Shown: positions 45,591 through 57,019 of the stretch, in pieces
How positions within the stretch are numbered: position 1 is the stretch's first letter
Layout of the letters: each line of letters begins with the position of its first letter
Assembly (NCBI GenBank): GCA_002964805.2
Contig: PUDQ02000001.1
Coordinates: 4,178,001-4,242,000, forward strand
Direction: 5' to 3'
Length of the DNA: 64,000 bases
From: Trametes villosa
Taxonomy: Eukaryota; Basidiomycota; Agaricomycetes; Polyporales; Polyporaceae
Made by a program: the position numbers and the translations under genes
The notes under the pieces: model-generated
What the model saw: only the letters and a program-made list of their open reading frames with translations
The model's database searches: none
What the model was told of the DNA's origin: nothing

Positions 45591-46322
45591 GTCTGAACCC
45601 CGTGCAGGTACGTGCTACAGCTACACGCTCAGTTCAGATGCTTACTAGTATATGCTCCTCAGGTATAGCCTGCACAAACACATTAGACCCCGGGAGGCGT
45701 CCTACCCACTGCCTCCCCACCACGCTTTCCATTCGCTATCAAGACTCGCCTTCTGGTATTTCCATCGACGACCATACTCCGTCGCCCGACTAGCGCCAGC
45801 CAGTGGGCCCACTCTTCCCCAGCTGGCGCCGACTCAAAATCCTGCGGCTGTACGGTGGCTAGGCCGGCCACCGTCTTTCTTGAGGAACCCAAAACGCTCC
45901 CTTACGGGGGTACCTAGTGAGTTGCACTCCGATTACTCGTGTATGATCCCCAACTGACACCGAGCCTAGACGACATCCCCGAGGCCAGAGGATGCTCGTT
46001 AAAAGGAGTCCTCGCACTCCACCCTGCGACTCCGGGCTGGCCCCGGACTCGCTCCACTGTGCGGATACGACGCCCAGCGCCTTGCGCCGACCATTCCATC
46101 CACACACCAAGCCGCCGCCGGTCGATACCGGCGTGGATGTTGGCCTGTGGTCGGCGCCCCTCAGGCACCGTACTGGTTATCCTCTTGTCCTTAGTTCATG
46201 TGGGGCTTGAGTTTGGCGGCGGACGCGACGCCAGGACCAAGTTGAGGTTGCGCTATATGATTAGTCGTTTCACACAGTGACTGCTGATCTCGAGGGGTCG
46301 ACCGGATTAGCTAACAACAAGG

Positions 46323-46353
46323 TATGTACAGAGCAAGACGACTATGCTACATG
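46323..46353 (-). other. 3' UTR motif beside the family relic
   Basis: Minus-strand TGTAGCATAGTC-N2-CTTGCTCTGTACATAC, as after gene B. Here it is only about 125 bp from the end of the relic, so about 200 bp of 3' UTR has been lost. Confidence 0.5.
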
Positions 46354-46475
46354 CAGGTATAAGATAGTCCGAGAGATAGCGGTGTGAGAGCAGTAGTAAT
46401 TTAGATAAGCTCTGAAGACTTTAAGAGCTCCGAGTTGAAGAATGAGAAATCGACGCAACAACACATCAGGGATGT

Positions 46476-46720
46476 TCGGTATCCGCCCAAAGAGTTGGAT
46501 CACCGACGCGGTGCACGGCGCGGCCTTGAGCCCGGCCGGGACCAGCCTGACCGCTACAGAGCTAAGGCGGTTCAAGGTGTACGACCCGGACTTGCGCCGG
46601 TAGTCTCTAATGTTCGCCAGCATTGAACGACGTGCCCGACGCATCGTGTTTGAGCTTTGCGCATTGCCCGCGGTATTATAAGGGTGACCGAAGGCGCAGT
46701 CTCTAACGCCGTTGCGAGAG
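46476..46720 (-). pseudogene. Decayed copy of the MKxxKR/RSNSFGGY family (C-terminal part, B-like)
   Basis: Read on the minus strand, ATCCAACTCTTTGGGCGGATAC matches the RSNSFGGY codons of gene B, with the stop codon changed and the frame shifted. Upstream, GTCGGGCACGTCGTTCAATGC mat­ches the B segment that encodes PGTPFDAGD, with mainly C/T and G/A changes, and GCAATGCGCAAAG matches B at ATRKY. Similarity is visible back to about 46720 and then fades. Downstream lie the same 3' UTR motif and the same 3.2-kb repeat that follow B, so this is the partner of B in an inverted segmental duplication. The 5' part of the gene may lie between 46.7 and 48.4 kb but cannot be traced with confidence. Confidence 0.7.
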
Positions 46721-47042
46721 GCTCAATCGTGCTTCATGCGTATGAGATACTCGTTCGGCGTACCGTAGCAGTCTCTGTGCAGCTCGTCGCCGTCAGCACC
46801 GTATGTCGTCACTGGTACAGGTTGTAAACGGGCAGGATCGCCACATAGTCTGCGAGGGAACAGGCTGCTTAGGCTGGGCTTCGGAAACTAAGTGGCGGTG
46901 TGTGGAGGCCCAACGCGGTGAGAGCGAAAGCCGCTTTCAAAATTGATACATAGATAGATTTGACCGCTTCGGCGCACCGGGCGCAGAGGGACGGCTGGCC
47001 ATACATGTAAGTCCATATTGATACCGCCCTCAAACTCGCATA

Positions 47043-48185
47043 CTAAGATGCGACGCGACAGCTGGGGCCGTAGACATATTGCGGTCGGTGCTGTTGAGAC
47101 GCCCCAGATATGTCACCGTACGAATGATGCGGATGCGCTGTAGCTCGAGTGATATCTAGTACTCTGAGGGAGTGAGGAGGCTTGCGGGAGGGTATGGGAA
47201 ATGCCAGAGAGGGTACGGGAACCCCCAAGGAGGGGACAGGAGGCGTCCGTGATGGAAGCTCGGGCGATGGTACTGGAGACGCCGGAGATGATACGACGGG
47301 CGTCGGTGGTAGCTGCCTTGATCGCCAGTGCTCGGGTGTTGCGCTTGGGGCATCGGCATCCTGGGGTATCACGGAAAGTGGAAGTGCTGAGATAGGGGAG
47401 AGCGACACTTTGGTGGGTGATATCGTGGAATATTGTGCATTTGAGGAAACAGGAGGTGTCCGCGGAGTTGCCTGGGGTGTCCGGGAGATTCTCTGAGATG
47501 TGCGGAAGGTTAGCGTCAGAGAGGGCATCAGAAGCGTCTGTGAGGGTACCGGAGGCAGGATAGGTAGCGGTTTCAATGCCAGAGGCCCCTTCTCATGTCT
47601 TGAGCTTGGAGCATCGGCGATCTCTGGTACTGAGCGTGGAGGTGCTTGGCTTGCATGTGCGCGAGACCGGCCCTTACAAGCACCGCACGCGTTGTACTTC
47701 AGCCCCAGTGAGTTTCCTTGATGTATCGCGGTCTGACTCAGCATCTGGGGCGAGGCGGCGAGTCTCATCGTAGGGGCCGTATGGGCTACGGTTGATCTTG
47801 AGGTTAACGAACCACAGCGATGAGGCGCCATCCCGTCCTCGGGCGAATCCTTGAGGACCTTGGATATGTCCACGAACCCGTGAGTCAATGGCGCAGTTGT
47901 CGGCCGCACGGGTGTTTCGTCAGTCTCCGCATGACGGCGTTGAATGGTAACAGGATTGATGCTGCTTGGGTTTTTCACCATCTTGCTGCTGTCGAAGTGA
48001 AAATCGTCGGCTTTTTGACGACGACTTCTATGCATTACAACAACAATCAGATTCCTACCAATGCAGTAGACGTTTATAGGGCGCTTCTGGGGTAGACTAC
48101 GTACCTTGAGAAACATAGACAGATGCTGGACCACATCTTGGCTATTGGCGTCTGACGTAGTGACAAAAAGTGTGTTGAGGAGCAC
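47043..48185 (-). CDS. Doubtful proline-rich ORF, possible remnant or diverged family member
   Basis: A 380-codon open frame on the minus strand. The C-terminal half has irregular Pro/Ser repeats (PVPS, SPASPVPSPELPSRTPPVPS). It contains LALKPLP near residue 205, identical to a segment of gene C, and a CGAC pair, but lacks the MKxxKR start and the RSNSFGGY end. It lies directly upstream of the family relic. It may be the middle of the same decayed gene, an unrelated gene, or chance. No TM segment or known domain. Confidence 0.3.
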   Translation of the reverse strand: MLLNTLFVTTSDANSQDVVQHLSMFLKVRSLPQKRPINVYCIGRNLIVVVMHRSRRQKADDFHFDSSKMVKNPSSINPVTIQRRHAETDETPVRPTTAPLTHGFVDISKVLKDSPEDGMAPHRCGSLTSRSTVAHTAPTMRLAASPQMLSQTAIHQGNSLGLKYNACGACKGRSRAHASQAPPRSVPEIADAPSSRHEKGPLALKPLPILPPVPSQTLLMPSLTLTFRTSQRISRTPQATPRTPPVSSNAQYSTISPTKVSLSPISALPLSVIPQDADAPSATPEHWRSRQLPPTPVVSSPASPVPSPELPSRTPPVPSLGVPVPSLAFPIPSRKPPHSLRVLDITRATAHPHHSYGDISGASQQHRPQYVYGPSCRVAS

Positions 48186-48872
48186 TCGTCAGTCCGTAGG
48201 CAATATATATACTAGCCTGTGTCCGGTCGGCGGGACAATGGATCACTTGAACCCGGACCCGAGGGCACTCCGAGCGTGATGGGCCGCTATCCATCTCGCC
48301 AGCTAGAAAGAAACACTGTTCACCTTTTATGTTAAAGGGCGGCATGCGTCGCGCACGAGTATAGAGGCTCTTCAACGTTACTGGAGAGAACCGCCTTGAA
48401 TAGCGGCCCTCGCATTTTGTACCCCAAACGCGAGAGCGCGGCGAGCGGCCATGGGTCCTGTCGGGAGATTGTGCATCGAAGGAGTACAGACTATATAACA
48501 CAGGTCCCATAGGTCCCGGGACTGCTTGACCCGTCTGTTACAGAGACCAGCCCAGGAGAGAAAGGATGTGGCGGTTACTGTTACGCCGACGACCAACCGA
48601 CGGCGGCCACTTTCGAGAGCGCCTCTCGAGATGAACGCACGTGGTGGCACTGCCAAAACTTTCCGGCGCCTAATGATCGGTTTCTCAGGTCCGGCAGCCT
48701 GAGTTCAGCGGACGCTCCTGCACAGTAGACTTGTCCTTAAGCCTTGCTCGGCCTTCTTCTCCCACTCCTCGTCCTTGCGCGGCCGCCTGGTTCTGACTTG
48801 ATTGTTCCTGACCATATCCTTATTCACGAGTCACGACTCGCATCGGTACATAATACCTCACGACCCACACTG
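48186..48872. other. Intergenic region upstream of KRE33
   Basis: About 690 bp. Minus-strand TATATAT-type sequences near 48200 and 48490 could be old promoters for the region to the left. The right end is the KRE33 leader. Confidence 0.4.
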
Positions 48873-51800
48873 ATGCGCAAACAACTCGACCCCCGCATCC
48901 CCATTCTAATCAACAATAATGTCAAGAAGAACCACCGCTCGTTCATAGTGCTAGTCGGAGACAGAGGGAAGGATCAGGTACGCCTGTCGCTATGCGCATG
49001 TGTGAAAGTGCTCAATAGTAGTAGATTGTGAACCTGCATTTCCTGCTTTCACAAGCGCGAGTGTCTGCCCGTCCATCTGTGCTATGGTGCTACAAAAAGG
49101 AGCTCGGCTTCACTACGTACGTGCATTCCCGATATATTGATTTAGCTCTTATTCAGCTCGGTGCGTTACAACTAGTCACCGGAAGAAGCGCGAGGCCAAA
49201 ATCAAGAGGGAGATCAAGCGAGGCACTCGGGAGCCGAATGAGCAGGACCCCTTCGAAATCTTCATCACTGTCACGGACATTCGCTATACGTGAGTGCAGC
49301 GCTCATGTCTCCGGGGGGAGCGCCACTTATGTTCGTACAGGTACTACAAGGAGTCCCAAAAGATACTTGGTCAGACGTTCGGCATGTGCGTGCTACAAGA
49401 CTTCGAGGCTATCACGCCCAACTTGTTAGCGCGGACGATTGAGACGGTTGAAGGCGGCGGGTTGGTTGTCATCATGCTGAAGAGCATGAAGTCCTTGAGG
49501 CAGCTGTACACGATGACCATGGTGCGTCCGCCTTACCGTTTGCCCTGACCATGTAGTTCAAGTGCCTCCTAGGATGTCCACGCACGGTATCGCACATCTG
49601 CACACGACTCCGTCGTTGCACGGTTCAACGAGCGTTTCATTCTCTCTCTGGGCTCTTGCGAAGACTGTCTCGTGCTGGACGACGAGTTGAACGTTTTGCC
49701 CATCTCCCGCGGCAAGGACATCAAGCCACTGGAGGAAGACCGAGGGAAGAGCAAGGAGGAGTCCGAGCTCAAGGACCTGAAGGAGAGCCTAGCGGACACC
49801 AAGCCGATTGGCGAGCTGGTCAAGCTCGCGAAAACGATCGACCAGGCGCAGGCCATCTTGACCTTTGTGGATGCTATCGCTGAGAAGACGCTCTCGTCGA
49901 CTGTGACGCTCACTGCTGCTCGAGGACGGGGAAAGTCTGCTGCTCTGGGTCTGGCCATCGCCGCGGCGCTTGCTCATGGGTACTCCAACATCTTCGTCAC
50001 GAGTCCTAGTCCTGAGAACTTGAAGACGCTGTTCGACTTCATCTTCAAGGGCATGGACGTCCTCGGCTACGAGGAGCACCTGGACTATGACATCGTACAG
50101 AGCACAAATCCGGACTTCAACAAGGCGATCGTTCGCGTGAACGTCTTCCGGGATCACAGGCAAACGATCCAGGTACGTCTCTCGTTCGCACTAAATTTAT
50201 CACGCGTGTCCTCATCCGGGCGGTATAGTACATCCAACCCCAAGATGCGCATGTCTTGGGTCAGGCCGAGCTGGTGATCATCGACGAGGCGGCCGCCATC
50301 CCCCTCCCTCTCGTGCGCAATCTCATGGGCCCCTACCTCATCTTCATGGCCTCTACCATCAACGGCTACGAAGGTACAGGCCGCTCCCTATCCCTCAAGC
50401 TCATCCAGCAACTCCGCGAAAGCACGCGCCCTTCGCTCACGAAAGACGCAGCCCCCTCCGAGGACGCCGCCACCACGTCCTCCTCCTCCAAAAAGGCGCT
50501 CACCAAGGCGCCGCCGAAAGCGCGCACGCTGCGCGAGATCAAGCTCGAGACCCCCATCCGGTACGGCGCGGGCGACAAGGTCGAGAAGTGGCTGAACAGC
50601 CTGCTGTGCCTCGATGCGACGCTGCTCCCGCGCGCAACGCACATGAGCACGCCGCACCCGAGCAAGTGCGAGCTGTTCTACGTGAGCCGCGACACGCTGT
50701 TCAGCTACCACCCGGCGTCGGAGGTGTTTCTGCAGCGTATGATGGCGCTCTACGTTGCAAGCCACTACAAGAACCAGCCGAACGACCTCCAGCTGCTCTC
50801 CGATGCGCCTGCACACCACCTCTTCGTCCTACTACCTCCCATCAAGGACGACGAGACGCACCTTCCCGAACCTCTTGTGGTTCTCCAAGTCGCGCTCGAG
50901 GGTAATATCAGCAGACAGGCGATTATGGACGGCCTCAGTCGTGGTTTCCGCGCTGGGGGTGACATGATCCCGTGGCTCATCTCGCAGCAGTTCCAGGAAA
51001 ACAAGTTTGCGTTGCTGTCGGGGGCGCGCGTCGTGCGGATAGCCACGCACCCGGACTATGCAAACATGGGTTACGGTGCGCGCGCACTACAGGCGTTGAA
51101 CGCCTACTACAGTGGAGAGTACTTCAACGTCGACGAAGCGCCACAAGCCGAACCGTCGTATCCGGATCCTGCCAACTTTGACGAGGTATATTGCACTTGC
51201 CTGGCATAAGCGGAACCTGTCACTTATGTCTCACCGCAGTCAACGACCCTGCTCACCGACGAGCCCAAAGTCCGCTCCGCGAACGCGATGCAACCGCTGC
51301 TGCAGCGCCTCACGGAGCGGAAGCCCGAGACGCTCGACTACCTGGGGGTCTCGTACGGCCTCACGCCGCCACTGCTCCGGTACGTCGCGGGGGTGCCAAG
51401 CATCGCGGACGGGCGGGCGGAACGCTGACTGGGCCCGGCGCACAGGTTCTGGAAGCGGGCGGGGTACATCCCCCTCTACCTCCGCCAGACGCAGAGCGAG
51501 CTCACGGGCGAGCACACGTGCGTGATGGTGCGCGGGCTGAACTCGTCCGTCGAGGGCGAGCTCGAGTGGCTCGGCGAGTTCGCGAAGGGTGAGTGCTGCT
51601 GGGCTTCAGCGCGGTCGGGTTAGGGGATGCTAAAGTCGGGTGTCATTGTAGACTTCCGGAGGCGGTTCCTGTCGCTGCTCTCGTTCAAGTTCCGCGAGTT
51701 TGGCAGCGTGACGGCGCTGAGCGTGCTCGAGGCTGCGAACGCGGGCGTGAAGAAGCTCGACGAACAGCCATCGCGAGGTACGCACCACTTCGCCGCCCTA

Positions 51801-52966
51801 ACACCCCATGTGTGCCTCACCGGTATACCCGCAGAGCTCGTGTCCACGGAGCTGTCCTACCTGATGTCGCCGTTTGACCTGAAGCGGCTGGACTCGTACG
51901 CGAACAACCAGCTGGACTACCATGTCATCATGGACCTCCTTCCCACCGTCGGGCAGCTGTACTTCGAGAAGCGCCTCGGCCCGGAGGTCCGCCTCAGCGC
52001 CGTGCAGAGCTCCATCCTGCTCGCGCTCGGTATGCAGCGCAAGACCATCGAGGAGATCGAGGTACCGCCCCCTCCCCCTGCCTCCCCCATAGCCGTCGTG
52101 TCACCTCGCTAACCACCCCGCAGGCGGAGCTGCAGCTCCCCGTCTCGCAGGCGCTCGCGCTGTTCGTGAAGGTCGTCAAGAAGATCAGCAAGCGCCTGCT
52201 CGACGTGCAGAAGGCCGCGATCAGCGCGCAGCTCCCCGACGCAACCGGGGCAAACGCGGTCGCGCGCACGGACGCGGAGGGCGGGCAGACGAAGTGGAAG
52301 CCGCTCGAGACGAGCCTCCAGGACGAGCTCGCGGAGGCGGGCGACGAGGCGGCGCGCGCGCTGCGCGAGAAGCAGCGCGCGATGATCGACGCGCTGGATC
52401 TCAGCAAGTGAGTGGAATCGCATATCCGCCCCGCGTCTTCTAGTCTGGTGTGCTCGCCTTGGGAACCCCGGGTGCGTCGGCTTTCCGCACTATCGCTATG
52501 CGCTACGCGACCGCGACCAGGGCGCAGGTTGCGCGCGCGAAGCCCTTGAATTCGCCCGCGGGGTACGGGGGCTTGGCGCGCTTCTGATGCGCGTCCTGTG
52601 CGGGGCCCCGCATCCGGGGTGCGCTCGGCGGGCTTGGCCAGCCCCGGGTCCGCGATGTGGGCGGGTTCGCTCGGCTCGATGGGGACGGGGGTGTGGATGC
52701 GGGCGGTGGACCGTGGACGAGAGCGTGAATGTTACGGAACGCTGACGGCGGGTGGCAGGTACGCGATCACGGACGGCGCGGCGGACTGGAGCGCGGCGGA
52801 GGCGCAGGTCGCGAAGATCGCGGCGGACGGGGGCGCGAGCAAGTCGACGCTGGTGTCGGTGAAGGCGGCGGCGGGCGCGAAGCGGAAGGCGGAGGACGCG
52901 GGGCAGGGCGAGGGCAAGGGCGCGGAGAAGAAGGCGCGGAGGAGCATGAAGAAGGGCAAGCGGTAG
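48873..52966 (+). CDS. KRE33: RNA cytidine acetyltransferase (Kre33/NAT10 family)
   Basis: Twelve exons: 48873-48977, 49025-49116, 49176-49289, 49341-49521, 49573-50172, 50229-51185, 51240-51379, 51446-51588, 51652-51777, 51835-52061, 52124-52407, 52759-52966, giving 1058 aa, the usual family size. It makes N4-acetylcytidine in 18S rRNA and some tRNAs and is needed for small-subunit assembly in the nucleolus. The N-terminal domain has RSFIVLVGDRGKDQ, HRKKREAKIKREIKRGTRE, LLARTIETVEGGG and KQLYTMTM-type residues. The RecD-like helicase has Walker A GRGKSAALG (from 283) and DEAAAIP (383-389). The GNAT part has ARVVRIATHPDYANMGYGARA. A Lys-rich nucleolar-type tail ends the protein. The last intron (52408-52758, 351 bp) is much longer than the others. 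Confidence 0.97.
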
Positions 52967-53966
52967 TCGCATCTGGTACGGGTTCCTGGTACGCCGCACG
53001 CGCAGTGCCATGCACAGTTCGGTTTGAATATGCATGCTTGGTAGATGAGTTCACGCCGTCCCTCGAGATGTGAGCTCTGATGATTCCTGGTCAGCTGTGT
53101 GTTGCCAACATGAGATGTAGACGTTTGAACGTTCTCCCCTGCTCTTGGGAGGAGGCCTGCAAAAGTCTAGCAAACGTGCACGGCAGTCGCCGTGATCGAA
53201 GTCAAATACATCCTCGGGCGGCCGGCGGCCCCTCCACTCATTCCACGCCGCCACGGCGGGTTGTCAAAAATTTTGGAGACCTCCGGCCGGCCATGCTTGT
53301 CGGGCTGCGCGCCGCTTGCAATAATCCAGCGATGTTGTCGGGAACTGTCAATGTTTCATCTCTGGGAAGATGCAGCAGGATAAGGCAATCTGGGGGTGCT
53401 TTGGAGCCTTGCAGCTATGTGTTATGCGGCGGCAGGCCACGCTAGGGACCCGCGTATGGCAAGGGCAACAGATGGGCGGCCGCTGCGCGGCGGCGGTCAG
53501 CTGTCCCTCCCGCGCCGCCCTCTCACGTTCCGTCTGCAAGTGAGTGGTAGGCTGACTCGCGCCGGAACGGGCCTTCCGGCATCGATGAAGACTGTACTCG
53601 AAGGCTGTGGCGCTTTCGCAAACAGGGCGGATTCGAGTGGGCGGCAGGAGGGGAGGGCGTCGGGCGAGGGTCGGCCGGGGGAGGGCGGATTCCGGGGCCC
53701 CACCCCCGCACTGTGCGCCCCGACGAGGTACGCGGCTTCCATCAGAGATCGGTATGGAGGAGATAACCGGCGCGTCCCCCGGCGCCCCCGCCCGGCCCTC
53801 GCGCCGACGATGTCACCCACTGTGGGGAGGCCGGGAGGGAAGCAGCAGGAGTCTGCGCGACTTGTCACCTGCGCGCGAAATAGATATATAACGTCAATGC
53901 GCCCCGCCGCCAGACGACTGAGCTCGCTCCTTCCTCCCTCCCTCCCCACCTCCGCCATCGCCCCCC
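52967..53966. other. Intergenic region between KRE33 and the JEN1-like gene
   Basis: About 1 kb. It ends in the JEN1-like promoter with a TATA box at 53885-53891. No other gene is supported. Confidence 0.45.
53885..53891 (+). promoter_or_regulatory. TATA box of the JEN1-like gene
   Basis: TATATAA 76 bp upstream of the ATG at 53967, followed by a CT-rich leader. Confidence 0.6.
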
Positions 53967-56225
53967 ATGGCCCCCTACTTCCTCCGCAACCTCGTCCCCC
54001 GTCGCGAGCAGCGCGCTGAAGGCCGCCCGCTCCTCCAGGTCCTCGCGTCCCTCACGTTCATTCAGTGGATGCACTTTTGGTCTGGGTACGTCGTCCTTGG
54101 CTAGCACCGCGTCGCGCCATGAGTCGCAATGTCTCACTCCGCCCTCTTGGCATTCTGGTCCTATATGCGCCCACAACCACAGCTGGCTAGCGTGGACTTG
54201 CGACGCCATCGACTTCTTCTCCGTCTCGCTCAGTGTAACCCACCTCCAAAACCAGTTTGGCCGGAGTACTCATGACATCGTACGTATCCCCCCAAACCAT
54301 CTTCACCTCTGTCCCACTCAAGTGACTGAAACGCCGCCAGACGACCGCTATCACGCTTACCCTCCTCTTCCGTTCTGTCGGAGCGGTAAGTATCGATGGT
54401 CTTCATATCGCGCATCGAGAGAGCCAATCAACTCACGCGTGTTCTGCCCGTCGCAGGTCATCTTCGGCGTTATCTCTGACCGCTTTGGCCGCAAGTGGCC
54501 TCTCATCGTCAACCTGCTTATGGTCGCCGTCCTCGAGCTTGGATCCGGATTCGTCGAGACGTTCCGCGCTTTCCTCGCCGTCCGCTCCCTGTTCGGCATC
54601 GCGATGGGCGGCATCTGGGGGCTTGCCGCCTCCACCTCGCTTGAGAACCTGCCCGTCGAAGTCCGTGGCCTCGCGTCAGGTGTCCTCCAGCAAGGATACG
54701 CCGTCGGCTATCTCTTCGCGGCCGTCATCAACCTCTACCTTGTCCCCGAAACCGCGGTCGGCTGGCGCAGTCTTTTCTGGACAGCATCCGGCATTTCTGC
54801 GTTTGCTGCCTTCATTCGGTTCCTCCTGCCGGAGAGCGAGATCTTCCTGCGTGCAAAGGCTGCCGAGCGTGCCCGCGGCGGCTCGACTTCGAAGAAGACG
54901 CGAATCTTCTTGCACGAGACAGGGCAGATGCTCAAGCAGCACTGGCTTCTGTGCATTTACGCCGTCGTGCTCATGACCGGTACGTGTAACCGCGCGGGTT
55001 CTGTGAGTAACAGAGGCTGATAAGGGTCGTGATCTCGCAGGGTTCAACTTCCTGTCCCACGGATCACAAGATTTGTACCCTACGTACCTGACGAACGCAA
55101 AGCTCTTCGACGACCACGACGCTACTGTTGCGACTATTATTGGCAACTGTGTGAGTATTCATTCCGCGTACCTTCCGCCCGGCACGTCACTCATGAGCCT
55201 GAACCATATAGGGTGCTATTGTGTGAGTTTGCGCGAGCTTGTTCAGGGAATGGGCATAAGCTTACTTTCCGGAACAGTGGTGGCGTTATTGCCGGATGGC
55301 TCAGCCAGTACATCGGCCGTCGTCTCACCATCATGTGCGTGACATCCATAGCTCCAGTCCTGACCCCCAGCTGACGTCGGTGGCCCGAACTTAGCATCTT
55401 CGTTCTGCTCACCGGAGGTTCGTCGCTTGCCGCTGCAGCAGGAGACCACGTACTCACCGTTTCGGCAGCGTTCATCCCCCTGTGGATCCTCCCCTCGAGC
55501 TTCGGCGGCCTCGCGGCCGGCGCATTCTGCATCCAGGTCGGTGTGCAGGGCGCATGGGGAGTTGTGAGTTTGATCTTCATCATCTCTTCTGTGCGAAACG
55601 AGGGTGCTGACGGCCATTACGTGTAGATTCCCATCCAGCTCGCGGAGATCTCTCCTCCGGCCTTCCGTGCCACCTTCCCTGGTGTCGCGTACCAGCTCGG
55701 TAACGTGGGTACCCTTCTTGCGCCATGCCTCACGCATATGCTGACAATCGCCGCCTTGCGCTGTATAGATGGTCTCATCTGCATCTGCGCAGATTGAAGC
55801 CAGTGAGTAGCCATACGCATATACCGAGCGGAATGCAGATCACTGACATTGTGTGCCTGATCAGCCGGAGCTGCGAACCTACACACGACCGTCATCGACA
55901 AGAACGGCCAGCCCAAGATCGTCTCGGACTACGGGACAGTGCAGGGCATCCTCCTCGGCGTCGTCGCCGCCTTCATCCTGATCATCACGATCATCGGCCC
56001 CGAGTACGTATTCCTTCCACCAGCGATGCGACTCCTGTCTGACAAGTCGTTTGCGATCGCAGAAACTACGGCTCGCACTTCGAGAAGAGCAAGACCGCGT
56101 TCGAGGAGGGCGGCGGAACGGGCGACAACGCCGAGGACGACTCCCGCAACGGCTCGAGCGCGGGCTCGCGCCCGACGAGCATCCAGATCGTCGACGAAAA
56201 GCGGGCGACGCCGGAGCCTGTCTAA
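53967..56225 (+). CDS. Monocarboxylate/H+ symporter of the MFS, Jen1 type
   Basis: Twelve exons: 53967-54085, 54183-54279, 54341-54385, 54457-54979, 55041-55150, 55212-55222, 55278-55334, 55395-55563, 55627-55704, 55769-55802, 55865-56003, 56063-56225, giving 514 aa. It should import lactate, pyruvate or related acids across the plasma membrane. MFS signatures are GVISDRFGRKWPL between TM2 and TM3, GIAMGGIWGLAAS, and PVEVRGLASGVLQQGYAVGY. The Jen1 signature N-x2-[ST]-H-x-[ST]-Q-D-x3-T is present as NFLSHGSQDLYPT (264-276). GGVIAGWLSQYIGRR and IQLAEISPPAFRATFPG are in the second half. About 12 TM helices are expected. The tail is Ser/Thr/Glu-rich and suits phosphorylation or ubiquitin control. 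Exon 6 is only 11 nt. In yeasts such genes are repressed by Mig1, so creA control is plausible here. Confidence 0.93.
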
Positions 56226-57019
56226 GGCTGCGCGCAGTCGGTCGCCCCGCGTCGCGCGAGAGGGTGAGATACCGGAGTGCGTTGTTGCTTGTGGAGCCCC
56301 GTTCGGATGCGCCCGAGTAGGTCCGTTCGGGACTTGCGCGGCGCGTGGCGTCGATGTAGGACCTGTTTCTGCTGCACGACATGACCTGCGATGATGACCT
56401 GTACTTGACCGTGTCTCTACTGTACTGTATTTGTATCGTCGACGTTTGCTATCGATGTTCACGATTTCTCTCTCGATGTGCCCTCGCAGTCGTGGCTTGC
56501 TTGAGTGTGTTCTTAGCTGTATCGTATTGGATTGCCGGAGTGTGTAGGACGGAAGGTTCGGAGCCGCATGTGGTGGCGGTCTTGGTAGAAGCCGGGACGG
56601 GACGCGTAGCGCCCGTGGCTGGGCTTGGCTGACGCAAATGCATCCGCGATCGCGAAAGTCCGGGATATTCGGAATAGGAATGTCTCCGGAGGCTGTCGGA
56701 CCAGCCTCCTCCCGACCCCTCTCTCCTCCGGGACATTGCGCGGATGGATAGGTTTGCGTACGGAGACCGGGGCAAGCCGGGCTTGCAGCTAGCACTTAGA
56801 CGCAAGTTGGTCACGGCTGTACACGCTCCGAGCTGTCCATGTAGAGCCCAAGCGTTCAAACTACAAGATACAGCGACGATACAAACATATCTACTAGCCG
56901 GAGCTTGGAGTACAATACCGTAACGCAATACCCCGTTATTTACCTGGCATCGCAGAACATAGTGGGCAGACTCGCATGTGTTAGTCAGGCTTTGTTCATC
57001 CGAGAACCACCTGATGTCC
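56226..57019. other. Convergent intergenic region between the JEN1-like gene and the P450
   Basis: About 790 bp between two converging stops. It should contain both 3' UTRs. No gene or repeat is seen. Confidence 0.5.

Larger units (their letters stand above)
43165..46405 (+). repeat. 3.2-kb gene-like repeat, copy 2
   Basis: Plus-strand copy of the element at 16385-19605. Intron-like intervals with host-type signals lie at 43665-43710, 44073-44126, 44856-44918, 45025-45076, 45231-45285 and 45608-45662, and each has a counterpart in copy 1. Between about 44145 and 44760 there are diverged tandem units of roughly 200 bp (shared CTCACCGTC, CCAG, GTGCTCGA, GCCAAC). The interval is open in two or three plus frames at once, and frames differ between copies through small indels, so it is not a conserved protein gene. 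Its right end (46320-46405) is 3' UTR-like sequence of the neighbouring relic. No terminal repeats were found. Confidence 0.85.
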
